Shown here: positions 43,057 through 52,060 of the stretch, one piece after another
How the letters are laid out: each line of letters opens with the position of its first letter
Numbering within the stretch: position 1 is the stretch's first letter
Origin: Sulfolobus sp. E5-1-F
GTDB taxonomy: Archaea; Thermoproteota; Thermoprotei_A; Sulfolobales; Sulfolobaceae
Reading direction: 5' to 3'
DNA length: 64,000 bases
Assembly (NCBI RefSeq): GCF_009601705.1
Contig: NZ_CP045687.1
Span: 1,834,001 to 1,898,000 of the forward strand
Made by a program: the position numbers and the translations under genes
The notes under the pieces: model-generated
Told to the model about the DNA's origin: nothing
Database searches by the model: none
Seen by the model: only the letters and a program-made list of their open reading frames with translations

Positions 43057-44496
43057 CTATCTTCTTCTTAAAAGAACTACGGCAACCACTACTATAACTA
43101 TTATCACTATTACAATACCTATTATAATTGGAGTTGATAGCCCAGAGCTGGTAGCAGACACTGTTGTTGAAGAAGACGAAGATGTAGTTAAAGTAGAAGT
43201 TGTAGTTGAAGTAGTTGAAGTTGTGGACGTAGAAGTCGTAGTCGAGGACGTAGAAGAAGTCGTAGTTGAAGTAGTTGAAGAAGATGTAGTTAAAGTAGAA
43301 GTTGTAGTTGAAGTAGTTGAAGTTGTGGACGTAGAAGTCGTTGTACTTGTTGTTGAAGTAGTGCTGGTGGTCGATGTTGTACTGGTCATTGTTGTAGTTG
43401 AAGTAATAGTAGGTATTAATCCAGTACTTACTATACCATGAGGTGTGATATAAGTTATATTTATTTGATATTGCGTTCCGGTATATTCTTCAGGTATCTT
43501 TAATTCTATCCAAGAACTACCATATGCAAATTCAGTGCTATTACTGCCAAAGTAAGGTTCTTGAGATGATTGATCATTTATTTTTAGTGTTGAAGTGAAA
43601 TTACCTAGGACTGTTATAAATGGCTTAAGAGAAGAGGATTGTGGTAAAACCTCAACTATAACTTTATCGATTAAGCTAAATGGATATTTAGATAGGATGT
43701 ATGTGTACCCATTTGTTGTTACAAACGATACTGTAATGTTATTAGATGTATATGTATTAGATGTAATTAAAGTGCCATTTAACCCATAACTAACATTTAC
43801 AAAAATTAAAAATGGAATGTATCCTAATACTTGCTGATAATTACTAATATTGTAGAACTGAATATAATTGTAGAAATAATATAGACCTTGCGGGACGTAA
43901 CCTGGTACTAGAATCGGTATGTAAGAGGAATTTAAGAGAGGTGGTTGTAATTCAAATGGAGCGTTATACAGCCTATACATATTGGTGATAAATATTGATG
44001 AATAGGTATATGTTGCTACGGATATATTCCAACCACGAATATTTGTTATTGTTAGATTTACCGTGTAGAGCTTATTTGGTATTCCACTCACTAACATTAG
44101 GTTTGCACTATTATTTAGTAAGATGTTAGCAGATACGACCTTAGATACACTATTCACGTTAATTGTTAGAGACTGGCCGTTCACGGTTAAAACGTTCTTA
44201 CCGGTCGGTAAAGATAATGTAACCGGAGAGTATGAATAGGGAGGAATAGTTATTGTAGTATATGAGTTACCATTAAGATAAACAGTTACTGTTTCACTAG
44301 TTGGGTTATTATTTATGACGTAAGCCGTAAATGAGGCTGATGAACTAGCAGTAGGAATTGTAATAAAGCCGGTTGGAACGAGTGCTATATTACTTACTGT
44401 TTGTGATTGTGCTAGCGTCAGTGGAATTGCAAACATTAAAATTGCAAATAGAGATATAAAACCAGTTACAAGTACTTTTCTTAAACTCACTGACAT
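43057..44496 (-). CDS. Secreted Ser/Thr-rich surface protein with C-terminal membrane anchor
   Basis: Start taken at the ATG at 44496 (MSVSLRKVL), since a TTTATAAA box at 44515-44522 is about 22 bp upstream; the frame could open at a TTG at 44508. The 479 residues comprise a signal peptide (about 8-30), a beta-rich extracellular domain of about 310 residues with many N-x-S/T sequons, a roughly 95-residue mucin-like stalk made almost only of Ser and Thr, and a C-terminal membrane helix ending RRR. The design (globular head, glycosylated stalk, anchor) matches archaeal cell-surface proteins. Function unknown. The stalk DNA contains a recent internal duplication. Confidence 0.8.
   Translation of the reverse strand: MSVSLRKVLVTGFISLFAILMFAIPLTLAQSQTVSNIALVPTGFITIPTASSSASFTAYVINNNPTSETVTVYLNGNSYTTITIPPYSYSPVTLSLPTGKNVLTVNGQSLTINVNSVSKVVSANILLNNSANLMLVSGIPNKLYTVNLTITNIRGWNISVATYTYSSIFITNMYRLYNAPFELQPPLLNSSYIPILVPGYVPQGLYYFYNYIQFYNISNYQQVLGYIPFLIFVNVSYGLNGTLITSNTYTSNNITVSFVTTNGYTYILSKYPFSLIDKVIVEVLPQSSSLKPFITVLGNFTSTLKINDQSSQEPYFGSNSTEFAYGSSWIELKIPEEYTGTQYQINITYITPHGIVSTGLIPTITSTTTMTSTTSTTSTTSTTSTTTSTSTTSTTSTTTSTLTTSSSTTSTTTSSTSSTTTSTSTTSTTSTTTSTLTTSSSSSTTVSATSSGLSTPIIIGIVIVIIVIVVVAVVLLRRR
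43178..43341 (-). repeat. Internal 102-bp-spaced duplication encoding the Ser/Thr stalk
   Basis: A 62-bp sequence at 43178-43239 recurs exactly at 43280-43341, an offset of 102 bp (34 codons). It keeps the frame and lengthens the Ser/Thr stalk. Shorter gtagttgaa-type units recur between. On the other strand it creates a spurious Val/Glu-rich open frame. Confidence 0.85.
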
Positions 44497-44717
44497 CACA
44501 TTATGCAAACCGTGTTTATAAATAAACTTTTTGCTTAGTAGTATTATGTTAGAAAGTATTAAATACAGTACTTCAAGTAATTTTAGATAGAAGATTTATT
44601 ATCAATTTTCCTTCAATGTATCATTAACGCCTCTTAAAAAAAATTTTTAAATAAAACTGCATATAGACCTAGTGTTAATTCTTGTATTGACTAGAATATT
44701 CCAAGATAATGTCAAAG

Positions 44718-44725
44718 TTTATAAT
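44718..44725 (+). promoter_or_regulatory. TATA box of the ornithine cyclodeaminase-like gene
   Basis: tttataat centred 26 bp before the ATG at 44748; leaderless start expected. The 239-bp intergenic region otherwise shows only AT-rich sequence including an aaaaaaaatttttaaa run near 44638-44652. Confidence 0.5.
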
Positions 44726-44747
44726 TCAATAAAAAGATCTTAACTTA

Positions 44748-45677
44748 ATGATTATCTTAACAAGAAAAGATCTAGATGAACTGCTAAACGCCGAAATAGC
44801 TGTAAACTCAGTAAAAGAGGCATTCAAATTACATTACCAGAAGAAGATAAATCAACCACAACGTTTAGTAATGAGTATAAAGGGAAATTGGTGGGGTTTA
44901 ATGCCCTCAGCAACTGACTATTCTTTCGTAACCAAAATAGTTAATGTTATACCGGATAATAAAGGAAGAGGTTTACCATCAGTTCAAGGTGTTGTAATAT
45001 TGATGTCACCAGATACCGGAGAAGTATTAGCGATAATTGATGGAACAATACTAACTGCAATAAGAACAGCAGCAGCAAGTATATTATCAACTGAGATAGC
45101 CATTAATAGTAGAAATATTGGCAATTTGGGAATAATAGGTGCAGGAATTGAAGCATATTATCACGCTAAGTTAGCCTTAGAATACTTCCGAGTTCAGAAA
45201 ATTTACATTTCTGCTAGAAAATCTCACTTCGAATTAGCTAAGAAAGTTGGTGGTGAGGCTACAGACTTAGAAACATTATTAAAGAATTCAGATATCATTT
45301 TCGCAACCACTTCATCAAATGTTCCAGTAGTATTAGGAAAATATCTAAAAGATGTATTTCATATATCAAGTATAGGTGCACATACCCCCGATTCAAGAGA
45401 GATAGACGACGATACCATAATAAAGTTAAAGAGTTATATTGTAGACTCATTAGAAGCAGTTTCTAAAGAAAGTGGCGATTACATTATTCCTAAACAAAGA
45501 GGATTATTGGAAAATAAGATAATAAGGGAAGTTGGTGAAATAATAGATAAGGGTTTAAAGGTAGAAATGCCATCGTTATTTAAAACTGTGGGAATTGCAG
45601 CTGAGGATAATGTAACTGCTCATATGGCTTATCAAGAAGCTTCAAAAAGAGGAATTGGGGTTAACGTTTCCATATAA
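44748..45677 (+). CDS. Ornithine cyclodeaminase/mu-crystallin family NAD(P)-dependent enzyme
   Basis: A 309-residue member of the OCD/AlaDH family. Visible features are the substrate region MPSATDY and TKIVNV near residues 52-66, the [14 protein letters not shown] stretch, a Rossmann fold with [12 protein letters not shown] (about residues 125-136), and a C-terminal region with [13 protein letters not shown]. Members act as ornithine cyclodeaminase, alanine dehydrogenase, ketimine reductase or lysine cyclodeaminase; the substrate cannot be told from sequence. The end overlaps the convergent adenosyltransferase gene by 17 nt. Confidence 0.82.
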   Translation: MIILTRKDLDELLNAEIAVNSVKEAFKLHYQKKINQPQRLVMSIKGNWWGLMPSATDYSFVTKIVNVIPDNKGRGLPSVQGVVILMSPDTGEVLAIIDGTILTAIRTAAASILSTEIAINSRNIGNLGIIGAGIEAYYHAKLALEYFRVQKIYISARKSHFELAKKVGGEATDLETLLKNSDIIFATTSSNVPVVLGKYLKDVFHISSIGAHTPDSREIDDDTIIKLKSYIVDSLEAVSKESGDYIIPKQRGLLENKIIREVGEIIDKGLKVEMPSLFKTVGIAAEDNVTAHMAYQEASKRGIGVNVSI

Positions 45678-46179
45678 TCTCTTGCACCTTCTCTTGCTTA
45701 TTAACATATAACGCTAGAACAAATAGTAATGAGGATAGACGATTAAGATATTTAACATGAACGTCCTTAGCTCTATTTCTCCTTAGTAGCTTTACTACAC
45801 TTCTCTCACTCCTTCTGCATACAGTTCTAGCCAGATGAAGAAAGGAAGCTGCGATATGTCCTCCAGGTAGAATAAAATTTCTTAACACTGGTAAATCCTT
45901 AGATAAATTATTGATCTGCTCTTCTATCCATTTTGTCTTATCTTCGTCGAAATTCAGGTCAAAGCCAGCGATTTCTGAGGAGAGTGAGAATATGTCTGAT
46001 TGAATTCTCACTATAATTTCATGAAGTTGCGGATAAAGAGATGAAATAACACCTAAACTAGCATTTAATTCATCAAGGTCTCCAATAGCATTTACAATAT
46101 CATCATCTTTCCAAATCTCACCAACTGAGGGTAATTTAGTCTTACCCTTATCACCAGTTCCGGTATACCAGATCGTCAT
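45661..46179 (-). CDS. Cob(I)alamin adenosyltransferase, PduO type
   Basis: Transfers adenosyl from ATP to Co(I) of corrinoids to make adenosylcobalamin. The 172-residue protein has the N-terminal ATP-binding [11 protein letters not shown], the helix with LDELNASLG, and C-terminal [11 protein letters not shown] and [15 protein letters not shown], which are diagnostic. Together with cbiX and cbiA it shows corrinoid metabolism. It ends convergent with the OCD-like gene and lies 12 nt after the damaged antiporter gene on the same strand. Confidence 0.92.
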   Translation of the reverse strand: MTIWYTGTGDKGKTKLPSVGEIWKDDDIVNAIGDLDELNASLGVISSLYPQLHEIIVRIQSDIFSLSSEIAGFDLNFDEDKTKWIEEQINNLSKDLPVLRNFILPGGHIAASFLHLARTVCRRSERSVVKLLRRNRAKDVHVKYLNRLSSLLFVLALYVNKQEKVQEIIWKR

Positions 46180-46191
46180 AGGATATTATGT

Positions 46192-47710
46192 TCAAAGGGA
46201 GATTAAAAACCTCGCTAATTCTCTTTCATAAACTGTTGTGATCAAAACACCTTCCTTGTTTACAATTGCTATTACCGGTTTCTCAGTCTCCCTAAATTTT
46301 CTTAGCAAATCTATGATTCTCACGTTATCATATTCCATTGGAACCTCCTCAAGTGGTACATCACAAACTTTAGTATTTTCATATAGTTCTGGATCAATTT
46401 CAAGCAGAGTCTGTATCGACACATATCCAAGGGGTTTATTTTCATAATTTACAACAACTATACCCCTAACACCTCTTTCACCGATTTTAGTAATTACCGA
46501 CCTTAAGTTCTCCTCACACGTAGCGTAAAGTGGCTTTATTTGTAGCTTAATTACCTCTTGAGACAGCTTCACTTTTTTACTCTCTGAAATTTTCTCTCTA
46601 GCTTTATAGCTTATTTGAAATAGGAGAGGAACTATTAAGGCTGAAAGGGAAATTGCCAAGATCGAAAATGAGTACGCAAATTCTCCTACATATCCTAACG
46701 TTAATCCAGTAAGTAATATTGATGAATCCACCCCTCCCTTAACGCTAGTTCCAATTCCATTAATCTTGCCCTCAACATTTACAACTTTTGACGAAATAAA
46801 GCCCGCAAGGAATTTAGAGGCAATTATAAGTGAGAAGAAAAGAAAGCCAAAAAGAATAATGGTTATGTCAATCTTAGTAACATATAAGCCTATACCCAAA
46901 AAGAATAATGGTTCAAAGAATCCATATGTGAATGCATGAAGTCTCTCTAACAACTCAGGTCTATCTTTTAAATAATCCTTTAATAATATACCCAAAAAGA
47001 AGGCAGATATAGCTGAATTAAACCTATATAACTCTGATAAATAGCCTATAATTAAAATTAGTGCAATAATAGAGGCAAACTCTATTTCTCTTGCCTTAAA
47101 ATAATACTCTATTTTCTCTAGAATCTTGGCTAAAGTTCTACCGAACATTATCGTGAACGTAAATATTAGAAAAATTTCAAGCATTGTAATTAATATCTGA
47201 CTAATCTTCAAGAGGATTGCAAATACTATTACAAAAATTATTTCTACAGAAATAACTTGTTGGAAAATTAAGTTAGAAATCTTATTGTCAGAAATTTCAA
47301 CGTCCATCAACATTCTGGATAACGGACCAGCACTACTCATAGCCAATGGTACTGTGAGAATTAGGTAATCCTTAAGGCCAAGAGTATAGAGCGCAATTAG
47401 TATTACCGAGAATGGTACAATCGACTCTAAGATCGCTGCTAGAAATACTCTAGAATTAGATCTATTTTGGATATCAAACTCTTCTGCCCCAGCTAAGAAT
47501 AACAAAAAATTATGCCCAGTGATGTAATAAACGAAATAATCTCATTTTAATCTTTATAATCCCAACTATGCCATCTCCGAGAATAATGCCCATTAATATA
47601 GGACCAACAAAAGTCACTAAACCAATTCTCCTAAATACCTCATCGGATATCTTGGCAACTATTAACATTATTCCTAGATACAATAGTGAAATCAGAAGTA
47701 CAGATACCAC
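46192..47710 (-). pseudogene. Cation/proton antiporter (CPA2/Kef type) with CBS pair, interrupted by two frameshifts
   Basis: Two open frames belong to one gene: 47710-47510 (66 aa, GTG start, first membrane segments up to FVGPILMGIILGDG) and 47505-46192 (437 aa, beginning mid-helix at LFLAGAEEFDI). Reading across the joint needs one extra T in each of two short homopolymers: the minus-strand 6-T run at 47504-47509 and the 4-A run at 47545-47548. With both restored, the product is continuous (KIKNEIISFITSLGIIFLLFLAG) and about 506 residues long: 11-12 membrane segments followed by two CBS domains (about the last 130 residues). Both are single-base losses, so either a real pseudogene or sequence errors. 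Confidence 0.85.
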
Positions 47711-47785
47711 AGTAAACTAAGTAAGTAGTACCATATTATTAAGAGTTTATCTTTTTGAGGCTGAATTCGATACAATACATTATAT

Positions 47786-48661
47786 GTGAAGCTTGAACTA
47801 GGTTCTCCACCAGAATCTGGAGATCTCTATAATGCTTTCATAAACGCGTTAGTTATCGCAGGGGCTGGAAATGGAACCATAAAACTTTATTCCACCGCAG
47901 TAAAGGACTTCTTGGATTTTATAAACAAGGATCCTAGAAAGGTTACCAGCGAGGATTTAAACAAATGGATTACAAACTTGTTAAACAGAGAGGGGAAGGT
48001 TAAAGGTGACGAGTTAGAGAAAAAAAGAGCCAAGAGCGTTACTATCAGATATTATATAATTGCAGTGAGGAGATTCCTTAAATGGCTTAACGTTTCTGTA
48101 AAACCGCCTATTCCTAAAATAAGGAGAAAGGAAGTTAAGGCTCTAGATGAAACACAAGTTCTGCGAGTGCTTAACGCATGCAAGAGAACTAAGGATAAAT
48201 TGATAATAAGATTACTATTAGATACTGGTTTACGTGCAAATGAATTACTTTCAATTCTAGTAAAGGATGTTGGTTTGGAAAATAATATGATTAGAGTTAG
48301 AAATACTAAGAGTGGAGAGGAAAGAGTAGTTTTCTTTACCGATGAGACTAAACAACTGCTAAGAAAATATATTAAGGGAAAGAAGCTTGACGAAAGACTA
48401 TTCGATATAACTTACGATGCTCTATATAGAAAGTTAAAGAGATTAGGCAAGAAGGTCGGAATTGATTTAAGACCACATATTTTAAGGCACACCTTCGCTA
48501 CCTTATCGTTAAAAAGGGGAATTAATGTAATAACATTGCAAAAGCTATTGGGACATAAGGATATAAAAACAACCCAAATTTACACTCATCTAGTTTTAGA
48601 CGACTTAAGGAATGAATACCTTAAGGCGATGTCAAGTTCTTCCAGTAAAACGCCACTTTAA
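47786..48661 (+). CDS. xerA: Tyrosine recombinase XerA
   Basis: Site-specific recombinase resolving chromosome dimers at dif. The 291-residue protein has an N-terminal SAM-like core-binding domain (about 12-105) and the catalytic domain with the full residue set: Arg150 (TGLRANE), Lys175 (TKSGEE), His231 and Arg234 (HILRH), His257 (LLGHKD) and nucleophile Tyr266 (TQIYTH). It starts at a GTG; the ATG two bases before is followed by a stop. No phage or island neighbours, so it is the chromosomal XerA. The end overlaps the convergent radical SAM gene by 30 nt. Confidence 0.93.
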   Translation: MKLELGSPPESGDLYNAFINALVIAGAGNGTIKLYSTAVKDFLDFINKDPRKVTSEDLNKWITNLLNREGKVKGDELEKKRAKSVTIRYYIIAVRRFLKWLNVSVKPPIPKIRRKEVKALDETQVLRVLNACKRTKDKLIIRLLLDTGLRANELLSILVKDVGLENNMIRVRNTKSGEERVVFFTDETKQLLRKYIKGKKLDERLFDITYDALYRKLKRLGKKVGIDLRPHILRHTFATLSLKRGINVITLQKLLGHKDIKTTQIYTHLVLDDLRNEYLKAMSSSSSKTPL

Positions 48662-49600
48662 CATTTCACTAACATATGATGCTAGATCTCTAATATTATT
48701 AAATGAAGCAGTTTGCAAATGTAAGTATTCAAATCTTGCTTGGTTCTCTAGCATTTTCTGTTGTAAGTCCTTAACTTTTTTAGATTGCAAAATTTTATTT
48801 AATGATTCTTCGGCTAAATTTCCTACTATCTCTCCATTTATATCATCTGGATAAGGTAAGTCACCATTAGGATATATGGTTATTGCATAACTTACTATCC
48901 TTTTGGGTACCTTGCCTATTATAGCATTTATGAATCCCCACGAATTATTTAGCGTAGAACCATATTTTCGCTTGAGATCATATAGCACTTTATAAAATTC
49001 ATATGGATCTGGAGCTAACTTTACCTTTGAATTAGGATAATCTACTGCGGGCATTGCAAGTATCTTATATTTACACTCTGCTACCTTTCTAACTTTTTCT
49101 TCCAATTTGTATAAATTATATCTAGTAACTACAGTTTGAACGTTAACCTTAAGACCGTATTGTCTAAATCGGCATAAATTGTCTAACTCCTTCAGATTCC
49201 AATGATATTCATCTATTGAGTAATGCAAAAAGTCTATCTTGTCTGCTAATTTGGTGAGAAAATTCTCATCTTTAAGCCTATAACCATTAGTTGTAAGCAT
49301 AACGTAAAAGGAACCATCATGTGCGTATTCTAAAAGATCTAAAATGTCTGGCCTATAAGTGGGCTCTCCACCTTCAAATGATAAAACAACTATTGACGAA
49401 TCCCTCAAATTGTCTATTATCTTTTTCACTCTTTCTGTACTTCCCTCTCCTAATTCTCCAGAGTAATATGATGGAGAACAGAACGTACACCTCAAATTAC
49501 ATCTAGATGTTACCTTAAAGGTTGCATATGCTGGATTGAAAGGATCTTTGAGAATTTGCGTACTAATAAACCATTTTATGGCTTTTAAATCCTTATTCAT
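48632..49600 (-). CDS. Radical SAM protein of unknown substrate
   Basis: A 322-residue radical S-adenosylmethionine enzyme: the iron-sulfur motif SRCNLRCTFCS (CxxxCxxC, about residues 33-43), the SAM-binding FEGGEPTYR (about 75-83) and TTNGYRL. The C-terminal third holds no cysteine-rich SPASM cluster, so no extra clusters are expected; a PNGDLPYPDD block is conserved-looking. It overlaps the gamma-carbonic anhydrase stop-start by 4 nt (ATGA). Substrate unknown. Confidence 0.83.
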   Translation of the reverse strand: MNKDLKAIKWFISTQILKDPFNPAYATFKVTSRCNLRCTFCSPSYYSGELGEGSTERVKKIIDNLRDSSIVVLSFEGGEPTYRPDILDLLEYAHDGSFYVMLTTNGYRLKDENFLTKLADKIDFLHYSIDEYHWNLKELDNLCRFRQYGLKVNVQTVVTRYNLYKLEEKVRKVAECKYKILAMPAVDYPNSKVKLAPDPYEFYKVLYDLKRKYGSTLNNSWGFINAIIGKVPKRIVSYAITIYPNGDLPYPDDINGEIVGNLAEESLNKILQSKKVKDLQQKMLENQARFEYLHLQTASFNNIRDLASYVSEMLKWRFTGRT

Positions 49601-50106
49601 AATTTTAATAACCTCCTTGTATGCTTTAAATATTCTTCAGCGTTCTCATCTATTATTGTAATCTCATTCTCTCTTAACTTCTTGATAACCTTTGCAGGAA
49701 CTCCAACTGCTACGCTATAGGGAGGAATAACAGTACCTTGAGTAACTACGGATCCAGCTCCAATAATTGAGTATTCTCCAACTTGAGATCCATTAAGTAA
49801 TATTGCTCCCATTCCCACAATAACGTGAGATGAAACTTTAGCACCATGAATAACAGCGTTATGACCAATTGTAACTTTATCACCAATTTCAACTGGATAT
49901 CCATAATCTGTGTGGATTGTAGAATTCTCTTGCACGTTAGATTCTTTGCCAATCCTTATCTTATCATTATCTCCTCTAATCACAACATAGTGCCATATAC
50001 TAGTCAAATCACCTATTTCTACATCACCTATAATATAAGAAGTAGGATGTATATACGCTTTCTGAGAAACCTTTGGGGTTTTACCTAAATACTCTTCTAT
50101 TGGCAT
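49597..50106 (-). CDS. Gamma-carbonic anhydrase-like hexapeptide protein
   Basis: A 169-residue left-handed beta-helix protein of the YrdA/gamma-carbonic anhydrase family. Zinc ligands are placed as in the family: His in NSTIHTD and two in IGHNAVIH (trimeric metal site). The opening IRGDN and the C-terminal helix with AEEYLKHTR fit. Probably CO2 hydration or a related metal-dependent reaction, not demonstrated for this branch. It is 11 nt after the RNA methyltransferase gene and coupled to the radical SAM gene. Confidence 0.85.
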   Translation of the reverse strand: MPIEEYLGKTPKVSQKAYIHPTSYIIGDVEIGDLTSIWHYVVIRGDNDKIRIGKESNVQENSTIHTDYGYPVEIGDKVTIGHNAVIHGAKVSSHVIVGMGAILLNGSQVGEYSIIGAGSVVTQGTVIPPYSVAVGVPAKVIKKLRENEITIIDENAEEYLKHTRRLLKL

Positions 50107-50117
50107 ATATAGAATTT

Positions 50118-51137
50118 TTAGCCTTTCTTTATTAGCTTAGCTATGAAAAAACCGGTAATTTCGTGAATATGGGGATGAAATCTAATCTCATATTCTACTG
50201 AAAATCTTGGATCATCTATAACCTTCTCGTTCTCCCATGTTGTTACAGTGCAAGTAGAATAAAGTACTACCCCATTTTTCTTTAAAATCTTATAAGCGGA
50301 ATTTAGGAATTGCTTCTGATATTTATGAAAATTAAGTATATCTTGTTTAGTCTTCTTATCGTATAATTTAGGTCTTATCCCTAATGCTGAACACGGGGGA
50401 TCAATAATCACTTTATCTATCTCTCTTATATTGTAATCCTCGTAAAGATATCTCGAATCTGCTTTGTATATTTCTATTCTCATTCCCATTTTATTTACTA
50501 AATCTCTCAATTTCTTTACCTTATTCTCAGTATGATCAAAACCGATAAGCTTAACTCTAGGCTCTAACTGATAAATATGAGTCAACTTCCCACCAGGGTA
50601 TGCAGTCATATCTACGATTTTCTCATTAGGCTGTGGATCAAGTAAATGAGCAACATACATTGATGCCTTACCTTGAACATATACTAATCCGTTTTTCAAC
50701 TCTGGCAAATCAGCTAATTTAGGGGAAGTGTACAAGGATCTCGTAACCTCTACTACTAAATCAGTATTTATACCATAATATTTACCCTCAGCTACTGGAA
50801 ACCCATTATCACTATAAACTGTAACCCTTTTTTCTTTAGGATCATTAATCAAAACTCTCTTCAAACCCGGTTTGTAAACGTTAGCCCCTAACATAACGCT
50901 CTCAGCAGTTTTCTTATCTACAATTACCTTATTTTCGTGAATTTCAATTTCATTTGGCCCTCTTATCTCAGTGTAAATTGCCTCCTTGAAATCTTCGTCT
51001 GGCTTAAAATGTAGAAGTTTTTCCAATATTTTTTCTACAGAAGTCTTTAGAGTATTCACCCTAACGTATAATCTAGGATTTGGTTTCCTTATGGAATCCA
51101 AAAAGTCGTTTAAGTATTCGCCATATACTTCTCTCAA
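50118..51137 (-). CDS. NOL1/NOP2/Sun-family RNA m5C methyltransferase with PUA domain
   Basis: Methylates cytosine C5 in rRNA or tRNA. The 339-residue protein has an N-terminal RNA-binding region (LYVRVNTLKTS), a PUA domain (about 95-165), SAM motif I VDMTAYPGGK, motif IV DPPCSALG with the release cysteine, and motif VI YSTCT with the nucleophile cysteine. Start is a TTG; a TAA lies a few codons upstream and there is no ATG, so the short N-terminus is real. It is 8 nt after the beta-RFAP synthase gene. Confidence 0.9.
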   Translation of the reverse strand: MREVYGEYLNDFLDSIRKPNPRLYVRVNTLKTSVEKILEKLLHFKPDEDFKEAIYTEIRGPNEIEIHENKVIVDKKTAESVMLGANVYKPGLKRVLINDPKEKRVTVYSDNGFPVAEGKYYGINTDLVVEVTRSLYTSPKLADLPELKNGLVYVQGKASMYVAHLLDPQPNEKIVDMTAYPGGKLTHIYQLEPRVKLIGFDHTENKVKKLRDLVNKMGMRIEIYKADSRYLYEDYNIREIDKVIIDPPCSALGIRPKLYDKKTKQDILNFHKYQKQFLNSAYKILKKNGVVLYSTCTVTTWENEKVIDDPRFSVEYEIRFHPHIHEITGFFIAKLIKKG

Positions 51138-51145
51138 ATCACTAA

Positions 51146-52024
51146 TTACGAACTCATCGTACTCCAGAATACCTTAGCACCCTCATTATTTGGTTCAGAT
51201 ATAAAACCACCAAATCTTGAAATTAATTCCTCACCCTCCCTTTTAGAACTAACAAATGTATAGACAGCAGGACCGAAGGAGGAAAGACCCGCGGGAAAAC
51301 CAACCCTAGCCATATCCTTCATAAGTTTTCTGACCTTATCAGCTTGTAAAGAGACTTCAACCTTCTTAAATCCCAAATTTTGGATTAATGAGATCGCTTC
51401 TAGTGCCCCTTCTAAATCCCTTTCTGCAACTGACGGGATTAACTCCATTAAGACTACCCTCGCTAAAATGTCTAATCCCTCTAACTTAGCCTCCTTAAAT
51501 GCCTTAATTTCATCATTGCCAAATATTCTTTTACCATCCTTAGGTATATTAACGTAGATGTACCAAGGAAAATTTAGCCTTGCTATTAATGGAGGGGGAG
51601 GAGCGGAGGAGAAATCTGACGGCAATAGCTCCTTTTTTACTTTAATGGAGTGCCCACCATCTACTATAAAACCCCCGTAATCGAAGGCATAAACGCCGAC
51701 TCCGGATGTGCCACCTCTTTTTACCAATTTGGCTAGCTCGTACGAGTTAAGTCTCTTAAAATTATATTCAGCAGCTAGCTTAGCCACTGATAACAAATAT
51801 TGTGTAGTGTGACCAAGTCCTACATGTTCGTCAAAGTCTTCCTCTATACATATTTTAGGGACCTCAAATGGTAAAGACACTTCAGGCTCGAAACAATTAC
51901 CACTCCTAACCACTATCTTAGGATATTTTAAGGCAACTCCTACCCCGCCATCAATTCTGCCGTATTTCCCCTCAAGGTCAAACAACGTGATGTGAATGCG
52001 TGAAAGCCCAATGATCCTTATCAT
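51146..52024 (-). CDS. Beta-ribofuranosylaminobenzene 5'-phosphate synthase-like (GHMP superfamily)
   Basis: The family joins PRPP with 4-aminobenzoate, releasing CO2, in the first dedicated step of tetrahydromethanopterin-type C1 carriers; Sulfolobus uses a related pterin. The 292 residues show the family start (LSRIHITLFDLEGKYGRIDGG), GLGHTTQYLL, RGGTSGVGVYAFDYGGFIVDGGH, and a proline stretch in SSAPPPPLI. It heads a leftward operon with the RNA methyltransferase, gamma-CA and radical SAM genes. GTP cyclohydrolase I lies 5 kb away. Confidence 0.86.
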   Translation of the reverse strand: MIRIIGLSRIHITLFDLEGKYGRIDGGVGVALKYPKIVVRSGNCFEPEVSLPFEVPKICIEEDFDEHVGLGHTTQYLLSVAKLAAEYNFKRLNSYELAKLVKRGGTSGVGVYAFDYGGFIVDGGHSIKVKKELLPSDFSSAPPPPLIARLNFPWYIYVNIPKDGKRIFGNDEIKAFKEAKLEGLDILARVVLMELIPSVAERDLEGALEAISLIQNLGFKKVEVSLQADKVRKLMKDMARVGFPAGLSSFGPAVYTFVSSKREGEELISRFGGFISEPNNEGAKVFWSTMSS

Positions 52025-52060
52025 AAGAATTAATAAGATTGTGTGATAAAAAAGGAAACT

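Noticed and set aside
43178-43341. CRISPR-like spaced repeats
   Set aside because: Repeats are in frame within a coding sequence, irregular, and have no unique spacers. No CRISPR array was found anywhere in the window.
43223-43441. Open frame on the + strand coding for an almost pure Val/Glu repeat
   Set aside because: It is the antisense of the Ser/Thr stalk of the surface protein; the repeat composition explains it.
47711-47785. dif recombination site next to xerA
   Set aside because: No convincing 28-bp imperfect palindrome; dif need not be beside xerA.
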